Source: Tenacibaculum sp. L6 (GTDB taxonomy: Bacteria; Bacteroidota; Bacteroidia; Flavobacteriales; Flavobacteriaceae). Taken from it: a stretch of DNA of 43,649 bases. The stretch covers positions 1 through 43,649 of the forward strand of contig NZ_JAPEHZ010000016.1 in the NCBI RefSeq assembly GCF_028823685.1. Reading direction: 5' to 3'. Below, piece after piece: positions 25,636 to 35,366 of the stretch. The number at the start of each line of letters is the position of its first letter. Positions within the stretch are counted from its first letter, which is position 1. The translations under genes and the position numbers were made by a program. The notes beneath the pieces were generated by a model. The model made no database searches. It was not told the origin of the DNA and was given only the letters and a program-made list of their open reading frames with translations.

Positions 25636-27189
25636 CTACTCTCCTTTAAAAAGATTAACAACAGCTTTACGTATGTCGTATGCTATTTCTTCTTTTTTAG
25701 GTGTATAAACACTTATAACACCTTCGCTTTTGTCTGAAAGTATAGGTATGTCAAGTCCTCTTAACAAATAGTCTGAAAAGGCAACTGTATAGACTTTATC
25801 TTCTTGAAGTTTACCATTTTTAAGTATCCATTCCTCATTTTCTTTCTTAGCATTGAATCGTTGTAAATAAGCTCCTGTTCCTGAAGCTGCTTCTCCAAAG
25901 TCTAATACTTCTTTCAATAAACTTCCTTTAATTTCTACTTTTAAAACCTCGCCTCCATAAGGCAAAACTCTAAAAATATCTACAGCATTGACCTCTCCTG
26001 CCAACACATCGTCTATTCTAACAGAACCTCCATTTACTAATGCACAATCAACTTCATTAGTGTAAGCTAAACTCATAGACTCTGCAATAATCTTCCCCAT
26101 ATTTGTTTGTACACTTCTAATAGTACTTTCTCTTGCATCAAGAGGTTCTTTAGTGGTATATAAAACTTCATAAGGATTAGAAACTACTTCTTGAATTTTA
26201 TTTTGTAAAACAACCTGCCATTTATCAACTACAGCTTTTACTTTTTCATTTGAAGCTATCGAATCGTTAATCTCTTTTAACTCTGACTTAAATTGAGTTT
26301 TCTTAGTTGCTGGGTCATATTCAAACCTATGAATATAAGCCGTTTTAGCATTTGCATCTGCTTTCGCAATTACTACCTCTCCTACTTTATCGTAGCTGTT
26401 TGTGTGTTCATGTCCTCCCATTATTAAAGGTACATTAGGTAATAATCTTGCTATTTCTTTGTCTTGCGTTAACGAAGCATGAGTTAAACCGATAACTATA
26501 TCTACATTGTCTTTAATTTCATTATATGCACGTTTTATTTCTTCGTACATATCGCCATAGTGTACATAACTCTTAGGGTTAGAAGGAATACAAACACTGA
26601 TAAAACCTACTTTTAACTTTGTACCATCTGGATTTACAAATTCTTTTGTGTAAGAATCTTTTAAACTTTGCTTTTCTCCATCAATAGTTTTATGAAAATA
26701 TGAGTGTTCACCATTTATATTATGTAAAACGTTTGCAGAAATCCACTCAAAATTACTTTCGTTCAATCTTGCTTGTAAATGAGTGTAACTTAAATCGAAT
26801 TCATGATTACCAAAAGCAACCACATCAAAATTCATTGCATTCATCACTTCTACCATTTGCTTACCTCTAACACGTTCTCCATTATGACTCATGGTTCCTA
26901 TTAAAGAAGGCGATAAAAAGTCTCCAGCCAACACTAGCATTGTTTGCTCGTTTTCTTTAAGTAAATCTTGATGTACAGTTTCTACCCTAGCCATTCCGCC
27001 ATATTTACCTCCTTGTATTGGAGCTATTTCATATACATCGTTTAACTGAAGAATCGTAAAATACGTTTTATCAGCATCCTTTGTAAACTGATATTTGTTT
27101 GTAGAAGTGTTAGCTGTTTTTTTATTAATGTTACAACTAACTATAAATAAGGTTATAAAAAGTACTAAAAAAATTCTAATCTGTTTCAT
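25636..27189 (-). CDS. 5'-nucleotidase/metallophosphatase lipoprotein
   Basis: 517 aa. A lipoprotein signal (LFITLFIVSC, lipid on Cys19) places it in the periplasm or outer membrane. Metallophosphatase domain: LQLNDVYEIAP, LAGDFLSPS, FGNHEFDLSY, GLTHASL, GGHEHT. C-terminal 5'-nucleotidase domain: NGGSVRIDDVLAGEV and FRVLPYGGEVLKVEI. The family hydrolyses nucleotides or other phosphomonoesters outside the cytosol for phosphate and nucleoside scavenging. The first metal motif is NDVYE rather than NDxH, which I recall as usual for this subfamily. It is a single-gene unit as far as I can see. Confidence 0.9.
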   Translation of the reverse strand: MKQIRIFLVLFITLFIVSCNINKKTANTSTNKYQFTKDADKTYFTILQLNDVYEIAPIQGGKYGGMARVETVHQDLLKENEQTMLVLAGDFLSPSLIGTMSHNGERVRGKQMVEVMNAMNFDVVAFGNHEFDLSYTHLQARLNESNFEWISANVLHNINGEHSYFHKTIDGEKQSLKDSYTKEFVNPDGTKLKVGFISVCIPSNPKSYVHYGDMYEEIKRAYNEIKDNVDIVIGLTHASLTQDKEIARLLPNVPLIMGGHEHTNSYDKVGEVVIAKADANAKTAYIHRFEYDPATKKTQFKSELKEINDSIASNEKVKAVVDKWQVVLQNKIQEVVSNPYEVLYTTKEPLDARESTIRSVQTNMGKIIAESMSLAYTNEVDCALVNGGSVRIDDVLAGEVNAVDIFRVLPYGGEVLKVEIKGSLLKEVLDFGEAASGTGAYLQRFNAKKENEEWILKNGKLQEDKVYTVAFSDYLLRGLDIPILSDKSEGVISVYTPKKEEIAYDIRKAVVNLFKGE

Positions 27190-27226
27190 TTGATTTTACT
27201 TTAAAAAGAAACCAAATTTACAAATT

Positions 27227-28033
27227 CTAATGAAGATATTGACGCGTATTTTGTCGAATCATTCTTCTGTATTCTACCAGTTCTGGAAATTGGTAAAAGA
27301 AGTTGATTTTCTTATGTGCGATCGTTCTAGGCTTTTTAATCTTTGGTCTTAATACAAAAGCCGTCCAGCTTTCTACAATATCTTCTTCTGGACTTTCAGC
27401 TGCATAATCTGTTAAAAATTCTGTGCGATTGTTTAAATACAAGTCATATAATTTTTCAACACAGTTCGCTTCGGTATAACAATACTTACGCTGAATTACA
27501 TCCCAACGATTTAACAATGCACCTTTCCAAAACAAATTAACAAACCTATTTATGTAACTATTTTTATACGCCTCTCCTTCTAGAGTTAAATACAACTCAC
27601 CTTCGTCTTGTAGCTTTTTATCGGTAGGGCGTATTTGTGTTCTATTTAAGGTAAGTAAATGTCCGAATTCGTGTACTAAAGTGTAAACAGACTCGTGAAG
27701 TCTTTTTTTATCTTTAGAATAAAAATTTACATCATTGACATCTATTTCTAGTTGCCATTTGTCATTTTTTGAACTCAAAGCCACCAACGCTCCTGTCTTT
27801 TCATCAAGTCCATCCGTCATTAAAACAATTCGCTTGATGTATTTTTTGGTTAACTCTTGAGGAAAAATTCTATTAAATTCATTCCAATAATAAATTGCAA
27901 GTTGATCGTTTTTAGATCTATTTCGTATTATCTCTCCATTTTTCACACTCCATGTACCTATTCTTTCACTATCTGTAGCTTGAGAAAAGGCTGAAAAAAA
28001 GAAAAAAAGAAAAATAATATGTATTAATTTCAT
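27227..28033 (-). CDS. Exported putative zinc metallopeptidase
   Basis: 268 aa with a signal peptide (MKLIHIIFLFFFFSAFSQA). HEFGH at residues 121-125 is a zinc motif. A later ESPEEDIVESWTAF (about 215-228) has the spaced Glu/Asp expected of the third ligand in gluzincin peptidases. No named family recognised. Length is complete for a single secreted peptidase domain. It starts 6 bp after the HMG-CoA lyase stop, so it is likely co-transcribed with it, and lies 37 bp before the 5'-nucleotidase gene. Confidence 0.7.
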   Translation of the reverse strand: MKLIHIIFLFFFFSAFSQATDSERIGTWSVKNGEIIRNRSKNDQLAIYYWNEFNRIFPQELTKKYIKRIVLMTDGLDEKTGALVALSSKNDKWQLEIDVNDVNFYSKDKKRLHESVYTLVHEFGHLLTLNRTQIRPTDKKLQDEGELYLTLEGEAYKNSYINRFVNLFWKGALLNRWDVIQRKYCYTEANCVEKLYDLYLNNRTEFLTDYAAESPEEDIVESWTAFVLRPKIKKPRTIAHKKINFFYQFPELVEYRRMIRQNTRQYLH

Positions 28034-28039
28034 AATCTT

Positions 28040-28897
28040 TTAAAAAACTTCAAGTGCTTTATTGTAGGCACTTTCAAAACTCATTGGTTTTATATTGGTT
28101 TCAACTTTATTTGCGGTAAAATACGACAGTAATTTTTCTGTAGGCATATTACCTGTCAATTCATCTTTTGCCATTGGGCAACCTCCATAACCTTTTATAG
28201 CTCCATCAAAACGTCTACAACCTGCTTTAAAAGCACTATCTACTTTTTCGTGCCATTTTGTTGGAGTTGTATGAAGATGCGCTCCAAATTCTATTTGAGG
28301 ATAACTAGGTATTAAGTTTGAAAATAAATAATCTATATCTTCAGGTGTTGAACTTCCAATGGTATCTGACAAAGATAATATCTTAACACCTAAGTTAGAA
28401 AGTTTCTCTGTCCACTCACCTACAATCTCCACGTTCCAAGGGTCACCATAAGGATTCCCAAACCCCATCGATAAATACGCTACTACTTCTTTATTTGTTC
28501 TATTAGCTATCGTTAAAACTTCTTTTAACGTATCAATAGATTGTTCTATTGTTTTATGTGTATTACGCATTTGAAAGTTTTCAGAAATTGAGAAAGGGTA
28601 TCCTAAATAATCAATTTCTTCAAACTGTGATGCATCATTTGCACCACGTACGTTCGCTATAATAGCTAAAAGTTTACTTGTAGTAGATGATAAATCTAAT
28701 TTTGACAAAACCTCTGTGGTATCTCTCATTTGAGGTATTGCTTTTGGTGACACAAAACTTCCAAAATCTATCGTATCAAAACCCACCTTTAACAGTGAGT
28801 TGATGTATTTTGCCTTGGCCTCTGTAGGAATAAAATGACTTTTAATTCCTTGCATTGCATCTCTTGGGCACTCAATAATTTTAACACTGTTAACCAT
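28040..28897 (-). CDS. mvaB: Hydroxymethylglutaryl-CoA lyase
   Basis: Cleaves HMG-CoA to acetoacetate and acetyl-CoA, the last step of leucine breakdown. TIM-barrel DRE-metallolyase signatures: ECPRDAMQG (Arg-Asp of the metal site; usual form PRDGLQ), FGAHLHTTP (metal-binding His-x-His), and GGCPMAKDELTGN with the catalytic loop Cys and following Asn (usual form GGCPYA). 285 aa is slightly short but complete. The small motif differences may mark a lyase-like subfamily, so substrate is probable rather than certain. It is first in a unit with the exported metallopeptidase gene. Confidence 0.87.
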   Translation of the reverse strand: MVNSVKIIECPRDAMQGIKSHFIPTEAKAKYINSLLKVGFDTIDFGSFVSPKAIPQMRDTTEVLSKLDLSSTTSKLLAIIANVRGANDASQFEEIDYLGYPFSISENFQMRNTHKTIEQSIDTLKEVLTIANRTNKEVVAYLSMGFGNPYGDPWNVEIVGEWTEKLSNLGVKILSLSDTIGSSTPEDIDYLFSNLIPSYPQIEFGAHLHTTPTKWHEKVDSAFKAGCRRFDGAIKGYGGCPMAKDELTGNMPTEKLLSYFTANKVETNIKPMSFESAYNKALEVF

Positions 28898-29065
28898 TGT
28901 GTCAAATATACATAATTTTGGTTCATTTTCTCTAGTTAAGACTACTGCAAACCCACGCTAAAAAACTCACCTCACAAGCATTTAAATACCAGTAACTTAC
29001 ACATCACCTTTATAAAAAAACACCCTTTTTTATAAAAAAAGTTATTTTTATTGAAACAAACTGTC

Positions 29066-29086
29066 ACAATTTAAAAGCTAAATTGT
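29066..29086. promoter_or_regulatory. Inverted repeat just before the ECF sigma gene
   Basis: ACAATTTA-AAAGC-TAAATTGT: an 8-bp perfect stem ending 12 bp before the ATG at 29099. It could be an operator or a leader hairpin covering the start of the sigma gene. It lies in the 201-bp divergent gap with mvaB; the rest of that gap is AT-rich, with no gene that I can see. Confidence 0.4.
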
Positions 29087-29098
29087 CTCTAGTATAGA

Positions 29099-29674
29099 AT
29101 GATTTCATTGGAGTCGCAGAAAACACATATCAACCAACTAATCGAACGCTGTAAGAAAAACGATAGCACTGCACAAATGCAGGTGTATCAAAGCTATTAT
29201 AAAGCTATGTATAACACATCGTATCGTATTTTAAAAGACGAATTCGAGGCTGAAGATTTAATTCAAGAAGCATTTTTAACTGCTTTTACAAAATTAAATT
29301 CTTTTAAGGGAGAAGTTACTTTTGGTGCTTGGTTAAAGCGAATCGTTATTAATAAAAGTTTAACCCAACTAAAAAAGGTAACGCGATATGATGAAGTTAA
29401 AATGGATGTGATTCCTAATTATGAAATCGAAGAAGTTGAAATAAATTATAGCTCACTTGAAGTACAAAGAGTATTAAGTTGCTTACAAAGTTTAAAAGAT
29501 AATTACAGAATTGTATTGACTTTGAACTTAATTGAAGGCTATGATTATGAAGAAATAGCTCAAATATTGAATTATACTAATGAAAATGTGCGCACAACAA
29601 TATCAAGAGCTAAAAAGAAATTAAAACAAGTATTGGTTAACGATACTAATAAAACACAAGGATATGGAGGATAA
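29099..29674 (+). CDS. ECF RNA polymerase sigma factor
   Basis: 191 aa with region 2 (about 25-90; AEDLIQEAFLTAFTKLNSF, then the -10 recognition helix FGAWLKRIVINKSL) and region 4 (about 125-185; LEGYDYEEIAQILNY and the HTH NENVRTTISRAKKKL). No region 1.1 or 3, so ECF type. Its end overlaps the next gene by 11 bp. That gene encodes a single-pass membrane protein, the usual place of the cognate anti-sigma factor. The operon then holds two exported repeat proteins, so the regulon probably concerns the cell envelope. Confidence 0.93.
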   Translation: MISLESQKTHINQLIERCKKNDSTAQMQVYQSYYKAMYNTSYRILKDEFEAEDLIQEAFLTAFTKLNSFKGEVTFGAWLKRIVINKSLTQLKKVTRYDEVKMDVIPNYEIEEVEINYSSLEVQRVLSCLQSLKDNYRIVLTLNLIEGYDYEEIAQILNYTNENVRTTISRAKKKLKQVLVNDTNKTQGYGG

Positions 29675-30194
29675 ACTACATCAATTTTTTAAAGAAAATG
29701 ATTTCGATGTTTTTGAACCTCATCAAGGACATTTAGAACGTTTTCAACGTAAACTAGAAAATCCGAAGAGAAATAAAAAACCTTCAATTTTCTGGATGAG
29801 TATAGCGGCATCAATTGTATTAATGCTAGGTTTTTATCTTGGTAATTACCAACAGCAAAAAACGTATACACTAGCCGATGTTTCACCCAAAATGGCTGAG
29901 GCTCAAAACTTTTTTGTTACAACTATAAATCAAGAGTTACGAGAAGTTGAACAATATAGAAATTTAGATACCGAAACAGTTATTGAAGACTCTTTAAATG
30001 AAATTGAAGAATTAGAAGACCAATACAACTCTCTTGAAAAGGAGCTTTCTAAAAAAGAAAACAAACGTCAAATCATCCGAGAAATGATACAAAATTATCA
30101 GCAACGATTAGATGTGTTAGAAAGGCTTCTTTTACAATTAGAACAATTACAAAACCCAGCAAAATTAGAATTATTAGACGATGAAATTATATAA
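29664..30194 (+). CDS. Probable membrane anti-sigma factor
   Basis: 176 aa. A short cytosolic N-terminus (about 45 residues, no zinc-binding HxxxCxxC), one membrane helix (about 44-62, FWMSIAASIVLMLGFYLG), then a long helical, strongly charged coiled-coil domain outside (ELEDQYNSLEKELSKKENKR). The arrangement and the 11-bp overlap with the sigma gene point to a non-ZAS anti-sigma factor; direct homology is not obvious to me. Its end overlaps the next gene by 14 bp. Confidence 0.75.
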   Translation: MEDKLHQFFKENDFDVFEPHQGHLERFQRKLENPKRNKKPSIFWMSIAASIVLMLGFYLGNYQQQKTYTLADVSPKMAEAQNFFVTTINQELREVEQYRNLDTETVIEDSLNEIEELEDQYNSLEKELSKKENKRQIIREMIQNYQQRLDVLERLLLQLEQLQNPAKLELLDDEII

Positions 30195-31254
30195 ACTACT
30201 TTTCTTTTTCTTACTTATTCCTACCGTTCTTATCGCTAACGATAGAAAACACGAAAAAAGTAAGAACATTAGCAAAACGTTTAACGTTAACAAAAACGCT
30301 ACCCTATACATTAACAACAAATATGGAAATGTAAACGTAACTACATGGAATGAAAACCGTATTGAAATCAATGTTAAAATAACTGTAAAAGGTGATGATC
30401 TTTCAAGTGTTGAACGTAAACTAAAAGACATTGACATTCAGTTTGAAGCTACTTCCAATTTAGTAGAAGCTAGAACGATTATAGAAAAAAGTAAATCTTC
30501 TTGGTCTTGGTGGGGTAGCAATAACACCAATTATAAAATTAATTATTCGGTAAGAATGCCTATTACTAACAATGCTGACTTACACAATAAGTATGGAAAC
30601 ATTTATTTATTAGATGAACTTGAAGGAAAATCGAATATTAACTGTGATTATGGTAAAATTCAAATCGACCAATTATTAAACAGCAACAATAATATTAACT
30701 TAGATTATTGCGGTACTTCTGAAATCAACTACATCAAATCAGGAAACCTTAATGTTGATTATTCAAAATTAAACATTAGAAAATCTAACAACTTAAAAGT
30801 AAGTGCAGACTATTCAACCATAAAAATTGACCAAGCTACAGATGTTACATTTAATAGCGATTATGGAAGTATTTCTGTAGAAGAAATTTCTAACTTAACT
30901 GGAAATTCTGATTATGCTAGTGTTAAAGTAGGTACACTTAAAAAAAACTTGAAAATTAATAGCGATTATGGCGGAATTAGAGTTCAAAACATTGCTAAAG
31001 GATTTGATAACATTACTATTGACGGAAACTATGCTAGTATTAAATTAGGAACCAACAGCAATAATAACTTTAATTTCAACATCGACTTGTCGTATGCTAG
31101 TTTTGGCTATCCTGATAACAATGTAGAGCTATACAAAAGCATCAAAAAAACATCTAAAAAATACTATGAAGGTACTTTTGGAAAAGGAAATTCGAATTCA
31201 AAGATCACCATTAAATCTAACTATGGTGGTGTTTCTTTAAAACTAAATGATTAA
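30181..31254 (+). CDS. Exported beta-repeat protein (DUF4097/head-GIN type)
   Basis: 357 aa with a signal peptide (MKLYKLLFFFLLIPTVLIA). The body is a run of short beta-strand repeats of about 20 residues built around a [S/N]DYG or DYS step (NKYGNIYLLDELEG, CDYGKIQIDQLL, SDYGSISVEEIS, SDYASVKVGTLK, SDYGGIRVQNIA), as in a right-handed beta-solenoid. Probably periplasmic or surface exposed; function unknown. It overlaps the anti-sigma gene, so it is the likely output or sensor partner of this sigma system. Confidence 0.8.
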   Translation: MKLYKLLFFFLLIPTVLIANDRKHEKSKNISKTFNVNKNATLYINNKYGNVNVTTWNENRIEINVKITVKGDDLSSVERKLKDIDIQFEATSNLVEARTIIEKSKSSWSWWGSNNTNYKINYSVRMPITNNADLHNKYGNIYLLDELEGKSNINCDYGKIQIDQLLNSNNNINLDYCGTSEINYIKSGNLNVDYSKLNIRKSNNLKVSADYSTIKIDQATDVTFNSDYGSISVEEISNLTGNSDYASVKVGTLKKNLKINSDYGGIRVQNIAKGFDNITIDGNYASIKLGTNSNNNFNFNIDLSYASFGYPDNNVELYKSIKKTSKKYYEGTFGKGNSNSKITIKSNYGGVSLKLND

Positions 31255-31275
31255 CCAACTTAAAATTATATCATT

Positions 31276-32004
31276 ATGAAAAAATTAGCAATTATCTTAC
31301 TTACCCTTACTTTCAGCTTACAATCTCAAGCACAAAGTTGGTGGAATACTAAAAAAGTAAGAGGAAACGGAAAAGTTACTACAGAAACACGAAATGTCGG
31401 TTCTTTTGACAAAGTAAGTCTAGGGGGTTCATTCGATGTTTATTTAGTTGATGGTGTTGAAGGTGAATTAACAATTGAAGGAGAAGAAAATGTTTTAAAA
31501 CATGTTGAAACTGAAGTTAAAAATGGAAAACTTCACCTTGGTTTTAAAGACAACACCAATATTCGCATGACTAAGAAGTTAACAATTACAGTTCCTTTTG
31601 AAAACCTTGAGTCTGTTTCTTTGGGTGGTTCAGGAAATATAATTACCAAAAAGCGCATTAAAGCTGATGAAGTAGATTTCGTCCTTGGAGGTTCTGGAAA
31701 TATTGTAGCCAATGTAGATGCCAACACTGTTAAGACGTCAATTGGAGGCTCTGGAAATATTAAATTAAAAGGAAAAACTGACTATTTAAAATGTTCTATT
31801 GGAGGTTCAGGAGATGTGAAAGCGTACGAATTAGACACTAATTCTTTAAAAGCAAGTATTGCAGGATCAGGTGATGTGCAAGTTTCAGTTAAAAATAAAA
31901 TTAAAGCAACTGTCGTTGGATCTGGAAATATTTACTACAAAGGAAATCCAACCCAAATAGATAGTAACTCTTTAGGTTCTGGAGACGTGGTTGATAAAAA
32001 CTAA
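31276..32004 (+). CDS. Head-GIN domain protein (DUF2807)
   Basis: 242 aa with a signal peptide (MKKLAIILLTLTFSLQSQA). It starts with VGSFDKVSLGGSFDVYLVDG, typical of DUF2807 (putative auto-transporter adhesin head GIN domain), and contains six GSGNI/GSGDV steps spaced about 20 residues (LGGSGNIITKK, IGGSGNIKLKG, IAGSGDVQVS, VGSGNIYYKG), which predicts a beta-solenoid. It lies 21 bp after the previous gene in the sigma operon and is closed by a strong terminator. Surface or periplasmic adhesin-like role is inferred from the family name only. Confidence 0.88.
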   Translation: MKKLAIILLTLTFSLQSQAQSWWNTKKVRGNGKVTTETRNVGSFDKVSLGGSFDVYLVDGVEGELTIEGEENVLKHVETEVKNGKLHLGFKDNTNIRMTKKLTITVPFENLESVSLGGSGNIITKKRIKADEVDFVLGGSGNIVANVDANTVKTSIGGSGNIKLKGKTDYLKCSIGGSGDVKAYELDTNSLKASIAGSGDVQVSVKNKIKATVVGSGNIYYKGNPTQIDSNSLGSGDVVDKN

Positions 32005-32028
32005 ACTCAGTATAAACTAACTACAATA

Positions 32029-32060
32029 AAAAATCCGCTGTTTACAAACAGCGGATTTTT
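32029..32060. terminator. Bidirectional terminator between the sigma operon and valS
   Basis: Perfect 15-bp inverted repeat AAAAATCCGCTGTTT / AAACAGCGGATTTTT around AC. It serves the plus-strand DUF2807 gene and the convergent minus-strand valS gene. Confidence 0.93.
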
Positions 32061-32081
32061 TTATTATTCTAAATTGTTAAT

Positions 32082-34721
32082 CTATTGTAACGAAGCTAAA
32101 CTCGCTTTAATCGTTTCAATTTTAGCTAAGGTATCCGATTCTTTTTTACGTTCTAACGTAATTACCTGCTCAGGTGCATTACTTACAAAGCGTTCGTTAG
32201 ATAATTTCTTTTGAATTCCTGTTAAGAAACCTTCTGCACGTTTTAATTCTGCATTTAGTTTTTCAATTTCAGCTTCTACATCAATTGTATCTAATGAAAT
32301 TGGAACAAAATATTCATTTGACTTCACACGGAATGAAGCAGCTCCTTCTACTTTTTCTGATACATAAGTAATTTGAGAAGCATTGGTTAACTTTTGAATT
32401 ACCGCATCAAAATCTTTAGTATAGCTTTCGTTATTTACAACAGCTAATTCAATAGCGTCTTTAAACGAAATATTTTTATCCTTTCTAATCGTTCTAATTC
32501 CTGAAACCACATCGGTCATAAATTCAAAATTGGTAATCAATTCATCATTCACTTCTCCAACTACAGGGTATTTAGCTATAATTAACGCATCTTCTGGAGT
32601 TCTTTCTGTGATGTGTTGCCAAATTTCTTCTGTTAAGAAAGGCATAAAAGGGTGTAATACTTTTAAGTTGTTTTCTAACACCTCTATTACAGCTTTGTAT
32701 GTTTTAGCATCTATCGGTTGTTGGTACCCTGGTTTTACAATTTCTAATAACCAAGACGAAAAATCATCAGTAATTAATTTGTAAATAGCCATCAACGCGT
32801 CTGATAAACGATACTTACTAAAGTGATCTTCAATTTCTAATACTACTTTATTGAATTTAGCTTCATACCAAGCTAATCCTATTTTAGCTGTTTCTGGTTG
32901 AGCTAAGTTTTCATCAATTTCCCACCCTTTGATTAAGCGGAAGGTGTTCCATATTTTATTTGCAAACCCTTTACCTTGTTGACATAAATCTTCGTCAAAT
33001 AATAAATCGTTTCCTGCTGCAGCACTTAGTAACAATCCGACACGTACCCCATCAGCTCCAAAATCTTCAATTAACTTTAAAGCATCAGGTGAGTTCCCTA
33101 AGGATTTACTCATTTTTCTACGTTGCTTATCACGAACTAATCCTGTTAAGTAAACATTTTCAAACGGACGTGCATCTTTATACTCATATCCAGCAATAAT
33201 CATACGAGCTACCCAGAAGAATAAAATATCTGGACCCGTTACTAAATCATTAGTTGGGTAGTAATACTTGATTTCTTCGTTCTCAGGATTACGTATTCCA
33301 TCGAAAACTGACATTGGCCATAACCAAGAAGAAAACCACGTGTCTAACGCATCTGGATCTTGTTTTAAGTCAGAAGCAGTTAATGATGTATTTCCTGTTC
33401 TTTCTTGTGCTAGTTTTACTGCATCTTCAATATTTTCGGCTACTACAAAGTCTTCTTTTCCATCTCCAAAATAGAAAGCAGGAATTTGTTGTCCCCACCA
33501 TAACTGACGAGAAATATTCCAATCACGAATGTTTTCCATCCAGTGACGGTATGTGTTTTCAAATTTTCTTGGAAACAGCTTCACCTCTCTATCTTCACCT
33601 AAAACAGCTTCGATAGCTGGCTTTACCAACTCTTCCATTTTTAAGAACCATTGATCTGATAATCTTGGTTCTATTACAGCTTTAGTTCTTTCTGAAGTTC
33701 CTACTTTATTTATATGAACTTCTGTTTTAACTAAGTAACCCTTCTCTTCTAGTTCTTTTGTAATTTCTTTTCGAACTACAAAACGATCTTTTCCTTCGTA
33801 GTGTAATCCAAAAGAATTTAAGCTAGCATCTTCGTTAAAAATATCAATTACTTCTAAATTGTGCTTATCTCCTAAAACCTTATCGTTTTCATCATGAGCA
33901 GGCGTTACCTTTAAACAACCTGTACCAAATTCAACATCTACATATTCATCTTCAATAATTGGTATTTCACGATTACACAAAGGTACAATTGCTTTCTTTC
34001 CTTTTAAATGTGTGAAACGCTCATCATTCGGATTGATACAAATAGCTGTATCTCCTAAAATAGTTTCAGGACGTGTAGTTGCAATGGTTACTTTTTCATC
34101 AGAACCTACAATATCATACTGTAAATAGTATAAATTTCCTTGACGCTCTTCGTAAATTACTTCTTCATCAGAAAGTGTAGTTTTGGCTTCTGGATCCCAA
34201 TTTACCATACGGAATCCGCGGTAAATTAATCCTTTGTTATATAAATCTACAAATACTTTAATTACTGATTCTGACAATGCAGGATCCATCGTAAATGCAG
34301 TACGTTCCCAATCACAAGAAGCTCCTAACTTTTTTAATTGATCAAGGATAATTCCTCCATACTCATGTTTCCATTCCCAAGCATGCTCTAGGAACTCTTC
34401 ACGAGTTAAATCGTTTTTATCTATTCCTTGCTCTTTTAACTTCGCTACTACTTTAGCCTCAGTCGCAATCGAAGCATGATCAGTACCTGGAACCCAACAT
34501 GCATTTTTTCCTTGTAAACGAGCTCTACGAATTAATACATCTTGAATGGTATTATTTAACATATGTCCCATGTGCAACACTCCTGTGACGTTTGGTGGAG
34601 GTATTACTATTGTGTATGGTTCTCTTTCATCTACTTCAGAATGAAAATAATTGTGTTTCATCCAGTAATCGTACCACTTACCTTCTACTTCTTTAGAATT
34701 GTATTTTGATGGAATATTCAT
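32082..34721 (-). CDS. valS: Valyl-tRNA synthetase
   Basis: Class I aminoacyl-tRNA synthetase charging tRNA-Val. 879 aa. HIGH-type motif in [27 protein letters not shown] in the active site, the CP1 editing domain ([24 protein letters not shown]), KMSKS in [13 protein letters not shown], an anticodon-binding helical domain and the C-terminal coiled-coil arm (last 65 residues). Length normal. ATG at 34721. It stands alone between a divergent DUF1573 gene and the convergent sigma operon. Confidence 0.97.
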   Translation of the reverse strand: MNIPSKYNSKEVEGKWYDYWMKHNYFHSEVDEREPYTIVIPPPNVTGVLHMGHMLNNTIQDVLIRRARLQGKNACWVPGTDHASIATEAKVVAKLKEQGIDKNDLTREEFLEHAWEWKHEYGGIILDQLKKLGASCDWERTAFTMDPALSESVIKVFVDLYNKGLIYRGFRMVNWDPEAKTTLSDEEVIYEERQGNLYYLQYDIVGSDEKVTIATTRPETILGDTAICINPNDERFTHLKGKKAIVPLCNREIPIIEDEYVDVEFGTGCLKVTPAHDENDKVLGDKHNLEVIDIFNEDASLNSFGLHYEGKDRFVVRKEITKELEEKGYLVKTEVHINKVGTSERTKAVIEPRLSDQWFLKMEELVKPAIEAVLGEDREVKLFPRKFENTYRHWMENIRDWNISRQLWWGQQIPAFYFGDGKEDFVVAENIEDAVKLAQERTGNTSLTASDLKQDPDALDTWFSSWLWPMSVFDGIRNPENEEIKYYYPTNDLVTGPDILFFWVARMIIAGYEYKDARPFENVYLTGLVRDKQRRKMSKSLGNSPDALKLIEDFGADGVRVGLLLSAAAGNDLLFDEDLCQQGKGFANKIWNTFRLIKGWEIDENLAQPETAKIGLAWYEAKFNKVVLEIEDHFSKYRLSDALMAIYKLITDDFSSWLLEIVKPGYQQPIDAKTYKAVIEVLENNLKVLHPFMPFLTEEIWQHITERTPEDALIIAKYPVVGEVNDELITNFEFMTDVVSGIRTIRKDKNISFKDAIELAVVNNESYTKDFDAVIQKLTNASQITYVSEKVEGAASFRVKSNEYFVPISLDTIDVEAEIEKLNAELKRAEGFLTGIQKKLSNERFVSNAPEQVITLERKKESDTLAKIETIKASLASLQ

Positions 34722-34865
34722 ATGTATTAAAATATCTTGTTTTGCTTATTTGCTAATAAAATTAGCTTTTGGCATTGTTTTTGAAAATTGATAAGCAAAA
34801 ATACAACTATCTATGAGGTACAGAAAATTAGAAGTTGTTTTTTTAAGAACTTAAATAAATAATAC

Positions 34866-34873
34866 TAAATTTG
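34866..34873 (+). promoter_or_regulatory. Candidate -7 box of the DUF1573 gene
   Basis: TAAATTTG matches TAnnTTTG exactly, 35 nt before the ATG. No convincing -33 TTTG at 19-21 nt. Confidence 0.4.
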
Positions 34874-34908
34874 TACTGGTTTACACCTTAAAATTAATTT
34901 TTAACATT

Positions 34909-35313
34909 ATGAAAACAATTTTATCATTTGTCGCTGTTTTCTTTATTACGTTAACAGTAAGCGCTCAAGAATTTAAATTTGAAACTGAAACAATCGACTA
35001 CGGTAAAGTAGCTCTTGGATCTGAAGGAAAACGTGTATTTGAGTTCACTAACGTAGGAGATGCCCCTTTAATTATAAAAGATATTATTTCTACTTGTGGA
35101 TGTACAGTACCATCTAAGCCTGAAAAACCAATCATGCCAGGAGAAAAAGGAGAAATTGAAGTTTCTTACGATACTAAAAAACCAGGAGGTTTTTCTAAAG
35201 CCATTACCATTATTTCTAACGCTAAGAAAAGTAGAAAATTAGTAAAAATTAAAGGATTTATCTCAAAAGATGCAACACCAGCGAAAGAAAAAAGCACTGT
35301 AAGTGATAGCTAA
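34909..35313 (+). CDS. DUF1573 exported protein
   Basis: 134 aa with a signal peptide (MKTILSFVAVFFITLTVSAQ). The body is one immunoglobulin-like beta domain of the DUF1573 family with the signature IISTCGCTVPSKPEKPIMPG (Cys63, Cys65) and YDTKKPGGFSKAITIISN. The family is abundant in Bacteroidota and its role is unknown; the CxC could bind metal or form a disulfide. Monocistronic, with its own promoter-like box and terminator. Confidence 0.88.
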   Translation: MKTILSFVAVFFITLTVSAQEFKFETETIDYGKVALGSEGKRVFEFTNVGDAPLIIKDIISTCGCTVPSKPEKPIMPGEKGEIEVSYDTKKPGGFSKAITIISNAKKSRKLVKIKGFISKDATPAKEKSTVSDS

Positions 35314-35336
35314 AAACTACACTTTATAAAATATGG

Positions 35337-35366
35337 AAAAGCTCAACTTTAACAAGTTGAGTTTTT
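35337..35366. terminator. Bidirectional terminator between convergent genes
   Basis: CTCAACTT-TAAC-AAGTTGAG (35342-35361) with A-run before and T-run after. It ends the DUF1573 gene on plus and the aspartyl protease gene on minus, whose stop codon begins at 35367. Confidence 0.88.

Noticed and set aside
30600..32000. Repeated DNA in the two exported solenoid genes mistaken for a CRISPR or satellite array
   Set aside because: The repeats are in-frame, imperfect protein repeats of about 20 codons with no identical spacer-repeat alternation.
34769..34784. Second sigma-54-like sequence (TTGGCAT-N5-TTGA) upstream of the DUF1573 gene
   Set aside because: Two departures from consensus, 125 bp from the gene, and a better TAnnTTTG box lies closer.
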